From Tetrahymena thermophila SB210 (Eukaryota > Ciliophora > Oligohymenophorea > Hymenostomatida > Tetrahymenidae): a stretch of 64,000 nt of DNA. Made by a program: the position numbers and the translations under genes. Positions within the stretch are counted from its first letter, which is position 1. The number at the start of each line of letters is the position of its first letter. Location of the stretch: positions 1-64,000 of the forward strand of contig NW_002476425.1 in assembly GCF_000189635.1 (NCBI RefSeq), in the 5' to 3' direction. Below are positions 11,964 to 25,003 of the stretch, piece by piece. The notes under the pieces were generated by a model. That model was not told the DNA's origin. It did not search any database and saw only the letters and a list, made by a program, of their open reading frames with translations.

Positions 11964-14900
11964 TCAACTGATATTTAATTTTTTTAATAATTGGTCTTTT
12001 TCTTTAAAGATATTATTTTTGTTTTAGTCTATAATGTTTATGGCTATTTATTTAGTTTAAGGATATTTAGATTCCAATTTTTTGTAGAATATTAGATAAT
12101 ATGGTTCACTTTTTTGTTTGATTCTGTATCTGCTTGGCTCATTTACCATTTGAATAGTAGATTAAACTAATTTAAATAGGTTTTATTGAATTAATGGTTG
12201 TTCTGCATCAAATAGAAAATTAGTAATTTGAATAACTCTTTTCATCTCTGCATGATCATCTTCAAATGGAACTATTTAGAAAAGTGTATTGAATGGAGCT
12301 AGATCTTCATTGGTGAAAGTTTTAGGTGGTTTATTTGCTAATAACTTTGTAGCCATCAATGCATAGGTGGTCAAGATATTTTCAATAGTACCCTTTTCAT
12401 CATAATCTTCAATCTTCTTTGATTAAATGACTTAACCAACAATTTAGAACAATTACTTAAAAACATCTGGTTATATAATATCAAAACAATATCTTGTGAT
12501 TACATTAATGTAAAATATGCAGTTTCTCAAGAGAATTTCGTCTTTCATGATCATCTTGTTAAATATTAATTAGTTAATATTCTTAGAAACTATAGAATAT
12601 ACACATTTATCGTATTTTATGAAGTGGGAAGTATAGCCTATTGTGGAACTTATAATACTCAAATCTAAATCTAATTTATTTAAATTCATATCTTATTCAT
12701 CTAATTCTTCTTCCTCTATATCTTCGTATTCGCTTGAGTTTTAATCCAAATCTTCCTAATCCTTTTCTTCTTCTGCTCCGCCTTCCTAATCCTAATTTTA
12801 ATCTTCTTCTCCATCTTCATCTCCGTTGTCATTTTCATCACTTTCTTGACTAGTTTTCTGATTAAAAATATTTGCTTCAATTATTCTCCAAATTTTCTAG
12901 AAGTTATTTTATAGCTAAGATGGGTAAGCTTTATATATAATTTGGAGACATTCCATTTATTTATCCATAAGCCCTGCTTAGAGCAAGCTATAAGTTTTCA
13001 TAATGTTACGTTTAATAGTTTTAAAAATGTCAAAAAAGAATGTTCTCTTTGTGGCAAAATCAATGTTTCTCAATACATATGATAATTTGTATAGCAATTC
13101 TTCGTGGATGTTATCTTCGTTTAGTTTATCTAAATTATTAATTTAATCCAGGAAGATTTAGAATAAAGGGGAATACTCAACCTTTGCTTCATCAGATAAA
13201 AAACACTCTTCTGGTCTGGAGTCATTATTTTTATAGTACAAATGAGGGTAATTCAAAGTGAAGTATTGCTAAATACATTTAAACATCTGTCCTAATGTTT
13301 AATAGCTCATATACATAATTTAGTTTTCTTCTCTGTCATTCACTGAAATCTCGTGTAAAACCTTCATTATCTCAAATTTTTTGTATTCCATTACTATTTT
13401 AGGGCATTCTTGGATAAACTCTCCAAGAATGTACAAAGCATTAGATTTTAAAGCAAACAATTCTGGGTTTGGCTATTCGAAATAAACCTGTTCATAACCT
13501 TCTTCTAAGTCTATTTCTTCTTAGATTTCATCTTCATTTTCTTCATTAGCATTAAATCCCTACATCATATTAAAATCTGCCTAATTTACATTCTATTCCT
13601 ACTGAGCTTCCTCACTTTAATCAGAAACGTCATCTTCGTATTCATTTTCACTTCCTTCGTTTTCATTTTATTAGTTTTAGTTATTATTTTATTAATTGTT
13701 ATTTTGTTAATTTTAGTTATTGTTGTTGTTGTGATTTTGTTAATTTTAATTTAAGTTTAAAACAGCATTAAGGTTATGCATTAAGTTTTAATTAATTTAT
13801 CCATTTTAAAATGCTTATGCTAAGGCATTCTAAAATTGATTTGGTAGTTGAATATTTTATGCTACTTATGGGTAAGCATTGATTACATTATTAAAGTTAA
13901 TTTCTTCCTATTCTAAATTTTTATTTTTTCTTATGAGCTTTACATTTGTTAAAACTTGACAGTCTGCAAGAATATGAGAGTACATTTTTAAAAATAGCTC
14001 ATCAATTAAGTTTTGATCGTTGAGTAACTCAATTGAGATACTGTAAATAAATTAGTAAATTTGTGTCCTTGATGCAATTTAATCATCAAATTTCCCTTGA
14101 TAAAGCTCGTTTGCATACTATCTGAGCAAATTCTTCACTCTGTTGACTAAATCATCGTCTTTACAGTGCTGAGATTTCATTACCATTTTAGCCAAACTGC
14201 TTAAACATGACAAGTTAGTAGTAGAGTGAGGCAAAGTAGGTGAGCTTGTTTACATATTATCTGTTTCAATTTCAATTTTATTTTGTTATAAATGGTCTTC
14301 CCTTTTTTCAACTTAAGAAAAAAAGATTTCCTTAGAGCGCTAGACATACTATTTGATATAGTATTCAATTTTCTTTTTATGAAGAATGGAGTTGATAATA
14401 TTGAGTATTGATTCTTAGTACAAAGGTGATAGTTGAGTAAATTAAGGTGAAGAAAAGTCATTTAAGCAAATCTCATACAATTTGGGTATGTAGTCGAACA
14501 GAGCAAAATCTTCTTCGTAAACAATCTTAAAAACTACTCTATCCAAGAAAGAAATAGAAACGATTTACTGTCTTAGTGATTAATTAGACTTACTTTACAA
14601 AATATCAATGATGATATCCATGTAGCTGGTATGGAAGGGAGCTATGTAATTAATAGCTGTATTGGCTATTTGATATAAAAATCTTATCACATAGCATTGG
14701 ACTTAAAGATTTTTCAAGTGAGACCCAATGAATTTTGTTAAAGTAGCCAAGATAGAACGTATTGCTTCAACATTGAATTTAGTCTAAAAGAAAAGCATAT
14801 TGTAGCAGCCCACCAGTGTTCTGATTTCCTAACCTGAGTAAATTATTTAATCTTAATTTTCTAAGCTTTAGAAGCCATGTCCTATCTTTTTAACATTGTT

Positions 14901-16187
14901 GACAATTTTATTGAAAATAAAGTCATTCATCAAAATCTTCTTAGAGCTTTGATTGATTGTTTCCAGTAAATATTAAAAGTCAATAAAGGCTTGATCTAAT
15001 TCAGGGCTGTTTGACTTGATGTTACTTTGACTTTCTAGATCAAAATTATTTTAGATATTTTCAAATCCATTTTCTGATTTCTCTTCCACCATAATTGAAT
15101 CTAACTCGCATAACGAAAACATAAACTCAATCATTTCTGGAATAAATTTGCACTGTTTTCCCAAAGATCTCTCTATTGTTTCTTCAAATACAAACATTCC
15201 TAGCTGTACTGAAAGATATTTATTAGCCTCAAACATTTTCATTTCTAGACTTATTTCTTCTAAAACCTTTTTTTTATCGCTGGCTATTTTATTTTCTTCA
15301 ATCTCCTTTAATTCTTGAATTTCATACATTCTAATAAGCTACTACAATTTTTTAAAGACATGTTATTCTCTTTTCAAAAAGAAATTTTTATCGCAGCTTT
15401 TCAAGAAATTTAAATAGTTAAACAGCAAGTCTTTGTCTTCTTCAATAAATTAAGAAGTTGATATGTATGTAACAATTAGAGGAAATACCTTCTTTTTTTA
15501 ACTCTCTGTCATTTAGTTTTACAACTAAATAAAGCAGACAGTTATCAACAAATTAGTATCTTAATCTACACTCTCATTTTTTATCTTAAGTCCTTTCTTG
15601 TTAGTTTTTGTTTCCTTTTATGCCTTTTTCTCCCATTTATTTATTAATGCATTAATAATATCACAGACACCATGAATAACAGCTTATCCTGGTTTGTAAA
15701 AAAATTACAATGTATCAGTTAAATCTAAATTATTAGCTTATAAGTGCTTAAACCATTCTTTATAGCATGTTATTTCCTTTAACAAAATTAATCCTTTGAT
15801 CATTTTTGGTTTCTTTTAAGCCAAAATTAATGAAAGCAAATCAAAATCCTAAATAGAAATGTAGTTACAGTACCTCCTCAAGAGGGCACCTAAAACTTCA
15901 GCCTAAATTTAAATATTATCGCCTTCATACTCCTTATAATGAGTAATTAACTTTAAATAAATTTTCTCATATTAAATTTTTTTTGATTTTTCATCTATCT
16001 AATCAAGCAAATTGAACATATGTACTGCTGCTCTAATAGAAACATGACTCTATTGACTAATTATAATGTCACTTAACTAATCTACTAAGTCATGGATAGA
16101 TGTGAAGCTAAAAACATTCTATAAATTATGTTCTCCTTTATTCTGCGATATTTCGTTTGCTATAAAATCTATTAATTTAGTATCCAT
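11964..16187 (-). CDS. Large HEAT-repeat, karyopherin/importin-like protein
   Basis: One exon of 1407 residues, from ATG at 16187 to TGA at 11964-11966. Most of the protein is a run of paired amphipathic helices with the leucine/isoleucine spacing of HEAT repeats, for example L-F-A-L-K-S-N-A and I-L-G-E-F-I-Q-E-C. Total length is somewhat above the 1000-1100 usual for importin-beta family members. Two insertions explain the excess: an Asn/Gln-rich tract (about residues 805-850) followed by Asp/Glu-rich stretches, and a second acidic D/E-rich block near 1120-1170. Acidic loops occur in import receptors that bind basic cargo. I see no diagnostic importin-beta N-terminal motif, so another HEAT scaffold is possible. 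Confidence 0.6.
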
Positions 16188-19100
16188 ATTCTAAACCTAA
16201 AAATATTTATTAAAATTTCTATTTATGTTTTGTATCTATCTAAATTTTAATATATTTATTCACTTAGATTTCTTTGATTATTTAATACAATAAAATTTAT
16301 TAGATTCCAAAACAGAATGCACAAATGTATATAATATAGCTTTTTCGAAAAAGTACAAAACAAAATTTTAATCTCTACTTATTTATAATTCTTTTGCTCA
16401 AACTGACCTTATACAAATAATTTTATTTTAGGATTTAAAACGTTTTAAACAAATTTTCAAGCAAATCTCAATATATTTTTTAATAGAATTATGAATTTTA
16501 TTTCTTAATTGATAAAATAAATAATTAAGTCAATCAATTTATATAATTTATCATTTAAAATAATTTTTTTAAATCTAAAATTGAAGTCAATATTTTTTGA
16601 ATCTTTGCCAATAAATAGGACTAACTAATTAATAATTTACCTTATTCTTTTTACAACATTTCTATCTATATTTAATATAAATATAATTAAAAAATTTACT
16701 TTAAAAATGTTTTTCTTAAAAAAGAAATTGAAATTCAAAGTTAAAATCCTAAATTTTTGTTCTTCTAAAATGATATAAAATTTATAAATGGAAGTATTTT
16801 ATCATTTCTAAAAATTGATTATTAATTTGAGTTTTTTAAGAAGCTTTTATTTTAAATGATATTAAATTTAGCTTAAAATAATGTAAAAATATCATATATC
16901 TTTGCTCATTTATTTATCAATCAAGTAATAAAATAAAAACTTTTAAGCTATTGTAAAATTTTTGTATGAAAAATTATAGAAAGTAAGATAGATAAAATTA
17001 TTTTCAAATATTTTGTTAAGTACAACTGAAACTTTTAAATGTTTAAATAAAAATTTAAATAATCTGAGTATTTTTAAAAAAATGAGGGATTTGATTTATT
17101 TAAAAATAAAGAAATTGAATAAAATTTAAAAGATAAAAATAATACTACTCAAAAATAAATAAAAAGTCACTCATTTTATTAAAGGGAATTTAAATAATTT
17201 TGAAAATGAATTTAATATATTCTTTTAATTTATAAAAAGGTAATTATATTAAATACATGAACTAACTTTTCAAAATAAAAACTACCAAAATGTTTTAAAA
17301 TAAATATTTCCTAAATGACTTTGTTACACTAAAAAAAGTTAAAAATATATAGAGGGTAGGGGGGTAATTATTAATAAGTTTTAGTTGATAAAATACCATA
17401 AATTAGGAGATTTAAAGAAATTAAAAATTTTATTAACTAATTATTTATTATCAATCAAATAAAAATAATTAAAATGAGTAAAAATAATATAAATATTTGG
17501 TTTATAAAAAGTATTAATTTTCAAGATTTTTACATTTACTAATAAAACAATCAAAAGTTTTGATTAATTTTAGATTACCTCTCTTGGTATTATTGATTAT
17601 CTGGTATAAATTAATATTATTATTTTTTCTATTAAAATACAAGTTATTTCTTTCAAATTTTATCAAATTAACCATAAAAATACTTTATTAAATCAAATTT
17701 TGTTTTAAATTAATACTTAATTAATTTTTTTTAAAATAAGTGAAATAGATGTTTTTAATTCATATTTCAGATCAATCAATATTTTAGCATTAAATAAAAA
17801 TAAAATTATTTTTCTTTTTTAGAATTCACTCTTAGGAAATAAACTAAAAACTTCATAATTTCTCCTATCATTCATAAAATAACAAATATATCATTTTAAA
17901 GGGGATTTATTATATATGTGTTTAAATGGCAAAAATAAAAATTGTATTAAAAATTTAGCACGCCGTTTACTTATTTGAGCATTTTGTGTTTTATGGGAGT
18001 ATTTTTAACATTTTCTGATAAAAAATGATGGATTATTTTTATATTGATGTGTATTTAAACTAAATAATACAATTCAAAGAGAAAATTATAAATTTAATAT
18101 TTTCCAGTTAAATCTGCATCTCATGAGAACTTAATTTAAGAAAGTCTTAGATTTGAAATATTTATTTAGAACGAAAAAATTTTTGAGCATAATTTACTGA
18201 TTCAAAAAATAGAAAAGGAAAGCATTGAAAAAGTCTCAAGAAATCATGAAATATTTTCAATATAATCTTGGAATTCAAACTTATAATCAATCAATATAGT
18301 TTCATTTTAAGTTTTCATTTCAAGAAAAATAGTGGCTTTAGAATGTAACTAGGGATTTTAATGTTCATTTTAAATACAATAGTTACATGTTTTTGATCAA
18401 GTTTTTTTTTTAAATAAAGTGTAAAATAGAAAGATGATATTTGAGTTATTTTAAAGGAATAAAATCAAAAGGGGTTTATTTATTCAATATCTAAAAATTT
18501 TACAGAAGAAATTAAGAAATTTTATAGAAAAATGTGCAAGTGTTAGAAATAAAATAGAACAAATATACAAAATGTTTTGGTTGGATTTTGTGAAAAGTTA
18601 TTTGTTCTTGTGTGTGAGAGAGAATATATGAATATGAGAAGAATGTCGTCAATAAATAACTAAATAATTAATATAAAAAGATTACAGGGAATTACTTATA
18701 CAAATCTAATAGAAGGCTCGTTATAAAGAAGATTTTCTTCATTTGGAATTAATACTTGCTTTTTTTAAATTAAAAAAAATCAAAAAGTAGAATGAAAAAA
18801 AGCTTTTTATACAAGAGAAGAAAGGAAGAAAGAGAATGAAAAGAAAGAAGAAGCATGAAAAGAAGCAATTGAATTGACTGACCTAAATTATTAATTAGTA
18901 AGTAAGTAGGCGTATTAAAGAAGAGCGTAAAAGTAATAATATAATATAATTAGGAAATAACAAAGTACTACATACAAGCAACTCTATTTATATATATAAA
19001 TAAATAACATAATAAAGTCTCCTTAAAAAAGGAAAAGAAGACAGCTCAACCAATCTATTAATTAATAATTTAATTTTTTAATCAAAAAAGAATAGTATTT

Positions 19101-19208
19101 AGAAGAATAGAAAGCAAACGAACAAAAAAAACAAAAAAACAATCAAATATAAACAATTAAACAAGTCAAACTATAAATACAGATATTATACAGACAAATA
19201 GAAGAGTG
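16188..19208. other. Long divergent intergenic region
   Basis: About 3 kb between the divergent HEAT-like and Rab genes. Very AT-rich with no supportable coding frame. It holds a G-run (gggtagggggg, 17354-17364), isolated in otherwise G-poor DNA. Purine-rich sequence at about 18770-18860 probably lies in the upstream or leader region of the GTPase gene. Confidence 0.5.
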
Positions 19209-19889
19209 ATGTAGCCAAGCGATTTAAATTCATCTTCATCAATGACTCAGTCTTAAACAAGAAAGAGCAGCAGTGATTCAACTGGATCCAACACCAGATG
19301 CTTCAATATCCAACTTTGTGGCAACTCTTCTGTAGGCAAAACTTCTATAATACATAGATTAATCTATGATAATTACCTCGAAAACACAGTCATAACTCTA
19401 GGTGTTAATTACTATAAAAAGAATTTTGTTATTCAGGGAGATCCAATTTCAGTCACAATTCATGATACTTCTGGATAAGAGAGATATATAGATATCACAA
19501 AGCAATCAGTGCGTAAGGCAGACGCATTAATCCTAGTTTATGATAAAACAAGCGAGCAATCCTTCCAAGATCTTGAAAGCCTTTGGATATCTCAGTTTGA
19601 TAAAATAATAGACTTAACTACAATTCCTCTTCTCCTCATCGGCAATAAATCCGATTTATACTCCTAAAAAAAACTTGAGCAAGTTAGTTATGACTAAGCT
19701 GACTAGTTCGCAAGGCAATATAACATGGCATTCTTTGAAACTTCTGCACTTTCTGGTGCTCAAATATAAAATGCATTTGATAGTCTAGTTTAGCGACTCT
19801 ATTTATCAAATAAGTAAAAAAATAATCCTCCAGTTTCAATACAAAAAAAGAAAAAAAGTTCAAGCGGTTCAAAAAATAGTTGCTGCTGA
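19209..19889 (+). CDS. Rab-family small GTPase
   Basis: 226 residues in one exon. All G motifs are visible: G1 G38-N-S-S-V-G-K-T45, switch I T63-L-G-V, G3 D86-T-S-G-Q-E91, G4 N146-K-S-D149, and G5 E177-T-S-A180. The protein ends in Cys-Cys, the site geranylgeranylated in Rabs for membrane anchoring. Gln90 is the residue needed for GTP hydrolysis, so it should cycle normally. The N-terminus is about 25 residues longer than usual and Ser/Thr-rich. Rabs recruit effectors in vesicle traffic; which compartment cannot be told from sequence alone. G3 reads D-T-S-G rather than the more common D-T-A-G. Confidence 0.95.
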
Positions 19890-22059
19890 GCATAATTCCA
19901 AAAAATAAATGTGATTTGCTGATAGTGCTTCATGCAAATCAAGTATCAATTCAAGCTACATAAAGTTGCTGTTGTTTATTTCGTTTTAATAAACTACTTA
20001 CTATATATTTATATAACAATACTATTAAAACTTTTGGAGCACTAATTAAATTAGTATAATTCCTATCATTCAATCAATGAATCAATCAATTAATAATTCA
20101 AAAACTCATTCATCTAATTAATAGAACTGTATTTAAAAAACTTAAACGTTTGAGACTGACTGAGTGAAAGAGTCTCATCAGAAATTTGAAATTAATTTAA
20201 AGTAGTAGTAATAAAACACTTAAAATAACTTATAAAAAAGACTTTAGGCTAATTTAAATAAGGTAACAAAAGCTTAATATTCGATGCAAATATAATGAAA
20301 AATGAAATATTTAATAGCAAACAAAAGTTAGGCGAAATATTTTTAGTATGAATTAATTGATGTAAATTATAAATTTTAATATAGAAATTATAAAAAATTT
20401 CTTAATTTTAAATCTAAAATGAATAATAAATAAATAAAAATAAAATAATAACTCACTCACTCACTACTTTAATGTAAATCTCTCTATAATAAATAATTAA
20501 AGAAAAAAAATTATTTTTTATATCATATATATTAATACTGACTGTATCTTACTTCTCAAAATTGATTCTATTTGTTTCTTTCTTTTTTTCTAGCTTTTTT
20601 AGCCACTTTCTTTGTTTTTTTTTGGTAAATTAATTTTTTTATCTATCAGAAAGTACGTTTAAATAAATACTATTTATTTAAAAATTATCAAATTATTTAA
20701 ATACAATAATGAAATTTTTTTTTTCAGTATATTAATTAATTTTATTATTTTTAATACTCTGATTCTTAAATTAACAACTTTAATTATTCTTCAATCTCCT
20801 CTCAAAGCTCATCAACAATTTTTATGAAATTTAAATCCTCACCCAATAAAATCAACTCATAGTAAGGCACTACTTAAAAAACAAAAATTTAAATTATTAT
20901 TTTTTATTTTAGTTTTCTACCTGATTTATTTTAATGATAATAATAATCCACCAATTAATACTTTTATCACCCACCAAAAAAGATATTGATATATTCTTTT
21001 CATTTTAAATTTTTTTTGTAAATCCTTAAAAATTAAATCTTATTTATTTATATTACTTTCAATCAAAATTTTTTTTAGTGTTCTACTTTATCTACATTTT
21101 TTTTACAATAAATACTTAATTATTTTTACTTGTTATTGAAAAAAACAATTTAAATCTATTAAATATTAAATTTTCTAAAACAACTATATTTTTAAAGTAA
21201 TTTTACTACCGTAGATAGATAGATAGCTTCTACAGTTTAATCATACACAATTTATATTGCTATTATTTTTTTAAAGCTAAATTAGATTTATAGGCACTAG
21301 CGTAAACGGATTTATAATTTATGTTAAGTATAAACATATTTGTATATATTCTGAATATAATATTTAATGAATGGCTACTAAGAATTATTGCAACATTTTA
21401 ACACCCTCTCCCTCTCTGCCTTAAGGTGATTATTCAATAAGGAATAAAAATATAAAATTAATTAATAATTTAACCTTCTTTGCTTCCTTATAAATGAGTA
21501 TCTAAATTACTTTAAAATTAAAAATAAATATTTTTAATAATGAAATATTTATCTTTTCAAATTTCTAATATTTTCATAATTCTGAATATAATTCATTTTA
21601 AAATGAATTTATTTTTTAATAAACTTGTTTAATTTATTTTAATTAGACAAATCTACAACTAAAGATATTAGAATTACTTTTGAAATTGATTCTTTTAAAA
21701 ATATTTAGTAATTTTGTATAATTATTTTTTAAAAGATTTAATGTATTTAAGAATAATTTCATTGAATTACATATTCTTTTTCTATTTTCATTAAATATTT
21801 TATAATTTCATTTATTTTTTATATCATAAATTTTTGGATAGAAATCAATCAATATGCATATAAAATATTAATCAAAAATACAAATTTTAACTTTTAAATA
21901 GAGATTTTAAACTTTTCTGTTGCTATATCAAAATATTAAAAGGTTATTGTTTATATTTGCTTGATAAAGTAAGTAATTTGATATTGATAAAAAACTAAAT
22001 TAGATCTTAGAAATAAATTTAAAGAAAGAGAATTTTAATAGAATCATTTTATTATAAAT
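19890..22059. other. Intergenic, no supported gene
   Basis: AT-rich. Carries short simple repeats such as (actc)n near 20452. A weak minus-strand frame with hydrophobic residues lies near 20867-21003 but lacks support. The small GC-enriched patch at about 21400-21425 (ccctctccctctctgcc) is not part of a gene I can define. Confidence 0.45.
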
Positions 22060-23233
22060 ATGAATAAATAGCAGACTATGGCACAAAGCACAGCCCCATT
22101 AAAAAAATCTGTGCCTTAATTTTTATAGGTAAAATAAACTGCTTCAATATGATTTATTTTGTCACATTCATTTGCTTATTAAATTAGAAAAATAAAGAAG
22201 CTTAATAAAATAAATCATAAACATCTAGCACTATTTAGCCTTAAAACCAAAATTTTCCTCCAAATTCATTCTAAAGTCCTCAATCTACAGCTTAAAAAGC
22301 GGCAAATCCTTATAAATAAAAAAATTCATTGAATCCGAAAGATTCAAACATCCCTGAAGTATATTTTAATTTAGCAAAGACAATCAATCAATCGTTATGA
22401 TTATTTTATTTATAGTAAAAAGAATTATTTCCTTTCCTCTAAAAAGCAAGAGAAAAAGACCCAAGATAATTAGGTGTAAATATTTAAAAGTGCTAAGAAG
22501 TTTATGATTTTTATAAGAGATTAAAAGATTGCGAAATGCCAGTAAAAGGTATAAATTATTAAATATTTTAACCTCTTAATATTTATTTATTTATTCATAA
22601 AAACTCGAAGAGTTAGGAAATGCATTAAGATCTTTAGGGTACCTTGTGAATACAATAGAAATAGGAGAGCTTCAATAAAAACTGCAAAAATGTAATTATA
22701 AACTGATAAATAAAAAAACTAATTAGTTTTGTTTTTTTAAGAAAATAATTTTAATAATAAAATAATAAATCTAATAAAAATTGATTTTCTTTAATAGATA
22801 TTATAATTTTACTATAAATTAATATACATTTAATATAATTTGTTATATTTTCTATTCAATTTTATATTAGAAAAAATGTAAATTAACTAAATGGCTTCAG
22901 TGATCGAATTCAAAGACTTTTTGGTAGCTGTAAGTTTGGTTTAGCATAAATTACCTAACGAAAGGGAGCTATAAGAAGCTTTAAAATTATTTGTTAAGCA
23001 TAAAGAATATGATGTTAATAGAGAGACCCTCAAAGGAGTAATCACTAAAATAGGAGATATAATTCCAGAAAAAGAAGTATTTATTTACAATTTATTCTTT
23101 ATAAAAGTATACTTTAAATCAATTAAATTATTAAAAGTTTGATACACTCTTTCCAAGCATCATGACAGACCAAAAAGGAAATATTCCAATATAAAAAATC
23201 ACATCAATTCTTCTTAGACAACCTTAAATTTGA
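22060..23233 (+). CDS. EF-hand-fold protein resembling dynein regulatory complex subunit 8 / calmodulin-like
   Basis: Six exons: 22060-22128, 22188-22358, 22416-22548, 22611-22691, 22871-23076, 23138-23233. All junctions are GT/AG and in phase. An in-frame ATG at 22078 is an alternative start; the protein is 251 or 245 residues. After a Pro/Gln/Asn-rich N-terminus, the order E-V-Y-D-F-Y-K...E-L-G-N-A-L-R-S-L-G-Y, I-E-F-K-D-F-L, E-L-Q-E-A-L-K-L-F and F-D-T-L-F-P follows the helix-loop-helix plan of calmodulin-like proteins and recalls DRC8/EFCAB2 of the ciliary nexin link. The loops lack the Asp/Glu ladder, so calcium binding is doubtful. The 179-bp intron 4 is the least certain junction. Confidence 0.72.
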
Positions 23234-23842
23234 ATTTATTACAATATTCTAGCCAGTTTAAATATAAAATCATAAAATCTAAACATTAAATTTAAAAAAA
23301 TAATTAACTTTCTAAAAAATGAATATCTGAAAGTTATAAAACTATAAATTAAATGTAATTAGTTATTAATAAGCTCTTCTTTATTTTATTGTATATAAAT
23401 AACTATTATTATAAGCTTAATATATTGTAATATTTGATATTTTAATCTTAAAATTGTTATAATTATTTTGCTTTCACTTTTTTTTTAATTAATTAAATAT
23501 TACCATTTAATAAAAAATAATTGTATCAAAATAATTTCAATCAATAAACATTTTAAAAGACTCATTTAAATGAAATAAAAGCTTATTGAACAAAAAAAAT
23601 AATTTAAAAATTTTTATACTGTAATTAATTTCTTTATTAAAGTTATATTATTTCTGATTACTCGATTATTTGGCATTTCGATGAATGAGGTCTCGGATAG
23701 GATTTTTGGCATACCCCCCCCCCCCCCCCCCCCCCCTATTTTTTAAAAACGAAATTTGATTTATTAGTCTATAATTAATTAAACAAATAAATAATATTCT
23801 TCTAACAAATAAGTAAACTGATATTTTAACATTCGTTTCACC
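23234..23842. other. Upstream region of the coiled-coil gene
   Basis: Intergenic. Includes an unusually GC-rich patch (about 23660-23713) leading into a 23-base poly-C run, about 107 bp before the start codon of the next gene. Confidence 0.7.
23714..23736. repeat. Poly-C homopolymer, 23 bases
   Basis: Twenty-three uninterrupted C in a genome of very low GC. On the minus strand it is a G23 run able to form G-quadruplex structures. Its true length may vary because such runs are hard to sequence. Confidence 0.95.
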
Positions 23843-25003
23843 ATGGCTGAAGATGATAAATAGAAAGATCTAATGAAATTTATAGAGAATTAGGATCTTA
23901 TTGAATATTACAAAACTTGCCTTACCAAAACCTAGAGAGATAAAGTGAAAAGAGTTTACAAAAAAGCAATTTAACTAGATGGGAAAGATAAAGAATTATA
24001 TAATAAGCAAAGAAATTAAGCAAAAAAGATTATCCTAGATTTTAAAAATGCAAAACACCCCTAATCTCCACAATAACCTATATAATAGCCAGCTAATAAA
24101 TCAACTTAAGGAGGTATAAAGGGTAATACAATACAGAAAGATGATATATCTAAAACTGAAGAGGCAAAAGATGATGATATCTCAAGAACTGAAAATGTGG
24201 AAGAACGTATTAGAAAGCTTGCAGCTGAAGAAAGAGAATAAAAAACTAAAAGGAAATAGGAGGATTAAAGTTTTTAATAATTGATCACTAACAAAGAAAG
24301 TATTAAAGATGATAATGAATTTTTATCAAAGATTTTAAAAGAAATGGCTGAGAAAATGTCAAGTGATTATAATAGTCTTAACGACAAAATATTTAAGTTA
24401 TAAGTTGATAGTTTAAAAAGAGATTATATAATTAAAGAATAAAATACCCAAATTAAAGACTTAAAAGTACAAATTGTATATTTGTAAGAAAAAAATGCTG
24501 ATTAAGATAAAAAGATTCACCACTTAGATGCCAAAATTGTATGTTTGTAAGAAAAAAATGCTGATTAAGATAAACAGATTCACAATCTATTAATGTTAAA
24601 TCATTCAGAAACAATTAACAGACAATTTTATTAGTAAGAAGCTGAAATATATCTTGCAAAGATTCATAGAGCTCAGATTATCACTGTGCTGTATAGTTAA
24701 TTGGCTAAACGCTTGGAATGTTCTGTTGATGAATTAAAATCTATAAACGATCAAAATAAGTTGAATCTAATGCACAATATAATTTCAAAATAGTTTAATT
24801 TAACTAATTATTAATGGGATATGATTAGAGAAGAAAAAATAATACGCAATGAAGAATTTCATCCTCCTGATGCTGAAATTATTATTAATAGTAAAATGAC
24901 TTTAAAGAAAATTATTCCTGGAGATGAAGATACAAAAATCTAAGCATATGAAAAAGCATTAGAATGGATTAAAAATGGTAAAATTGAAATCCAATTTGAT
25001 TGA
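23843..25003 (+). CDS. Coiled-coil protein, unknown function
   Basis: One exon, 386 residues; no family recognised. The N-terminus (1-70) is basic and helical, residues 70-110 are Pro/Gln-rich, and 110-150 are acidic with two copies of a D-I-S-(K/R)-T-E unit. A long Lys/Glu/Gln coiled coil follows (about 150-260). Inside it, 21 residues are repeated in tandem around L-Q-E-K-N-A-D-Q-D-K. A more globular C-terminus (about 265-386) contains W-D-M-I-R-E-E and ends I-E-I-Q-F-D. No signal peptide or membrane segment. It could be a cytoskeletal or scaffold protein, but nothing in the sequence fixes this. Confidence 0.8.
24474..24599 (+). repeat. Tandem 63-bp coding repeat
   Basis: Two consecutive 63-bp units, nearly identical, each encode three heptads of the coiled coil. 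The repeat length keeps heptad register, so the duplication lengthens the coil by one step without breaking it. Confidence 0.85.

Noticed and set aside
14201-14461. Minus-strand 86-codon standard-code frame
   Set aside because: Not in the reading frame of the 1407-residue HEAT-like protein that covers it; a shadow.
19684-19893. Minus-strand 69-codon frame
   Set aside because: Antisense to the C-terminal half of the Rab-like GTPase, whose sense-strand motifs are unambiguous.
20867-21003. Possible tiny minus-strand membrane protein with W-W and Gly/Leu residues
   Set aside because: Frame closure and splice sites were ambiguous, and there is no similarity to anything recognised.
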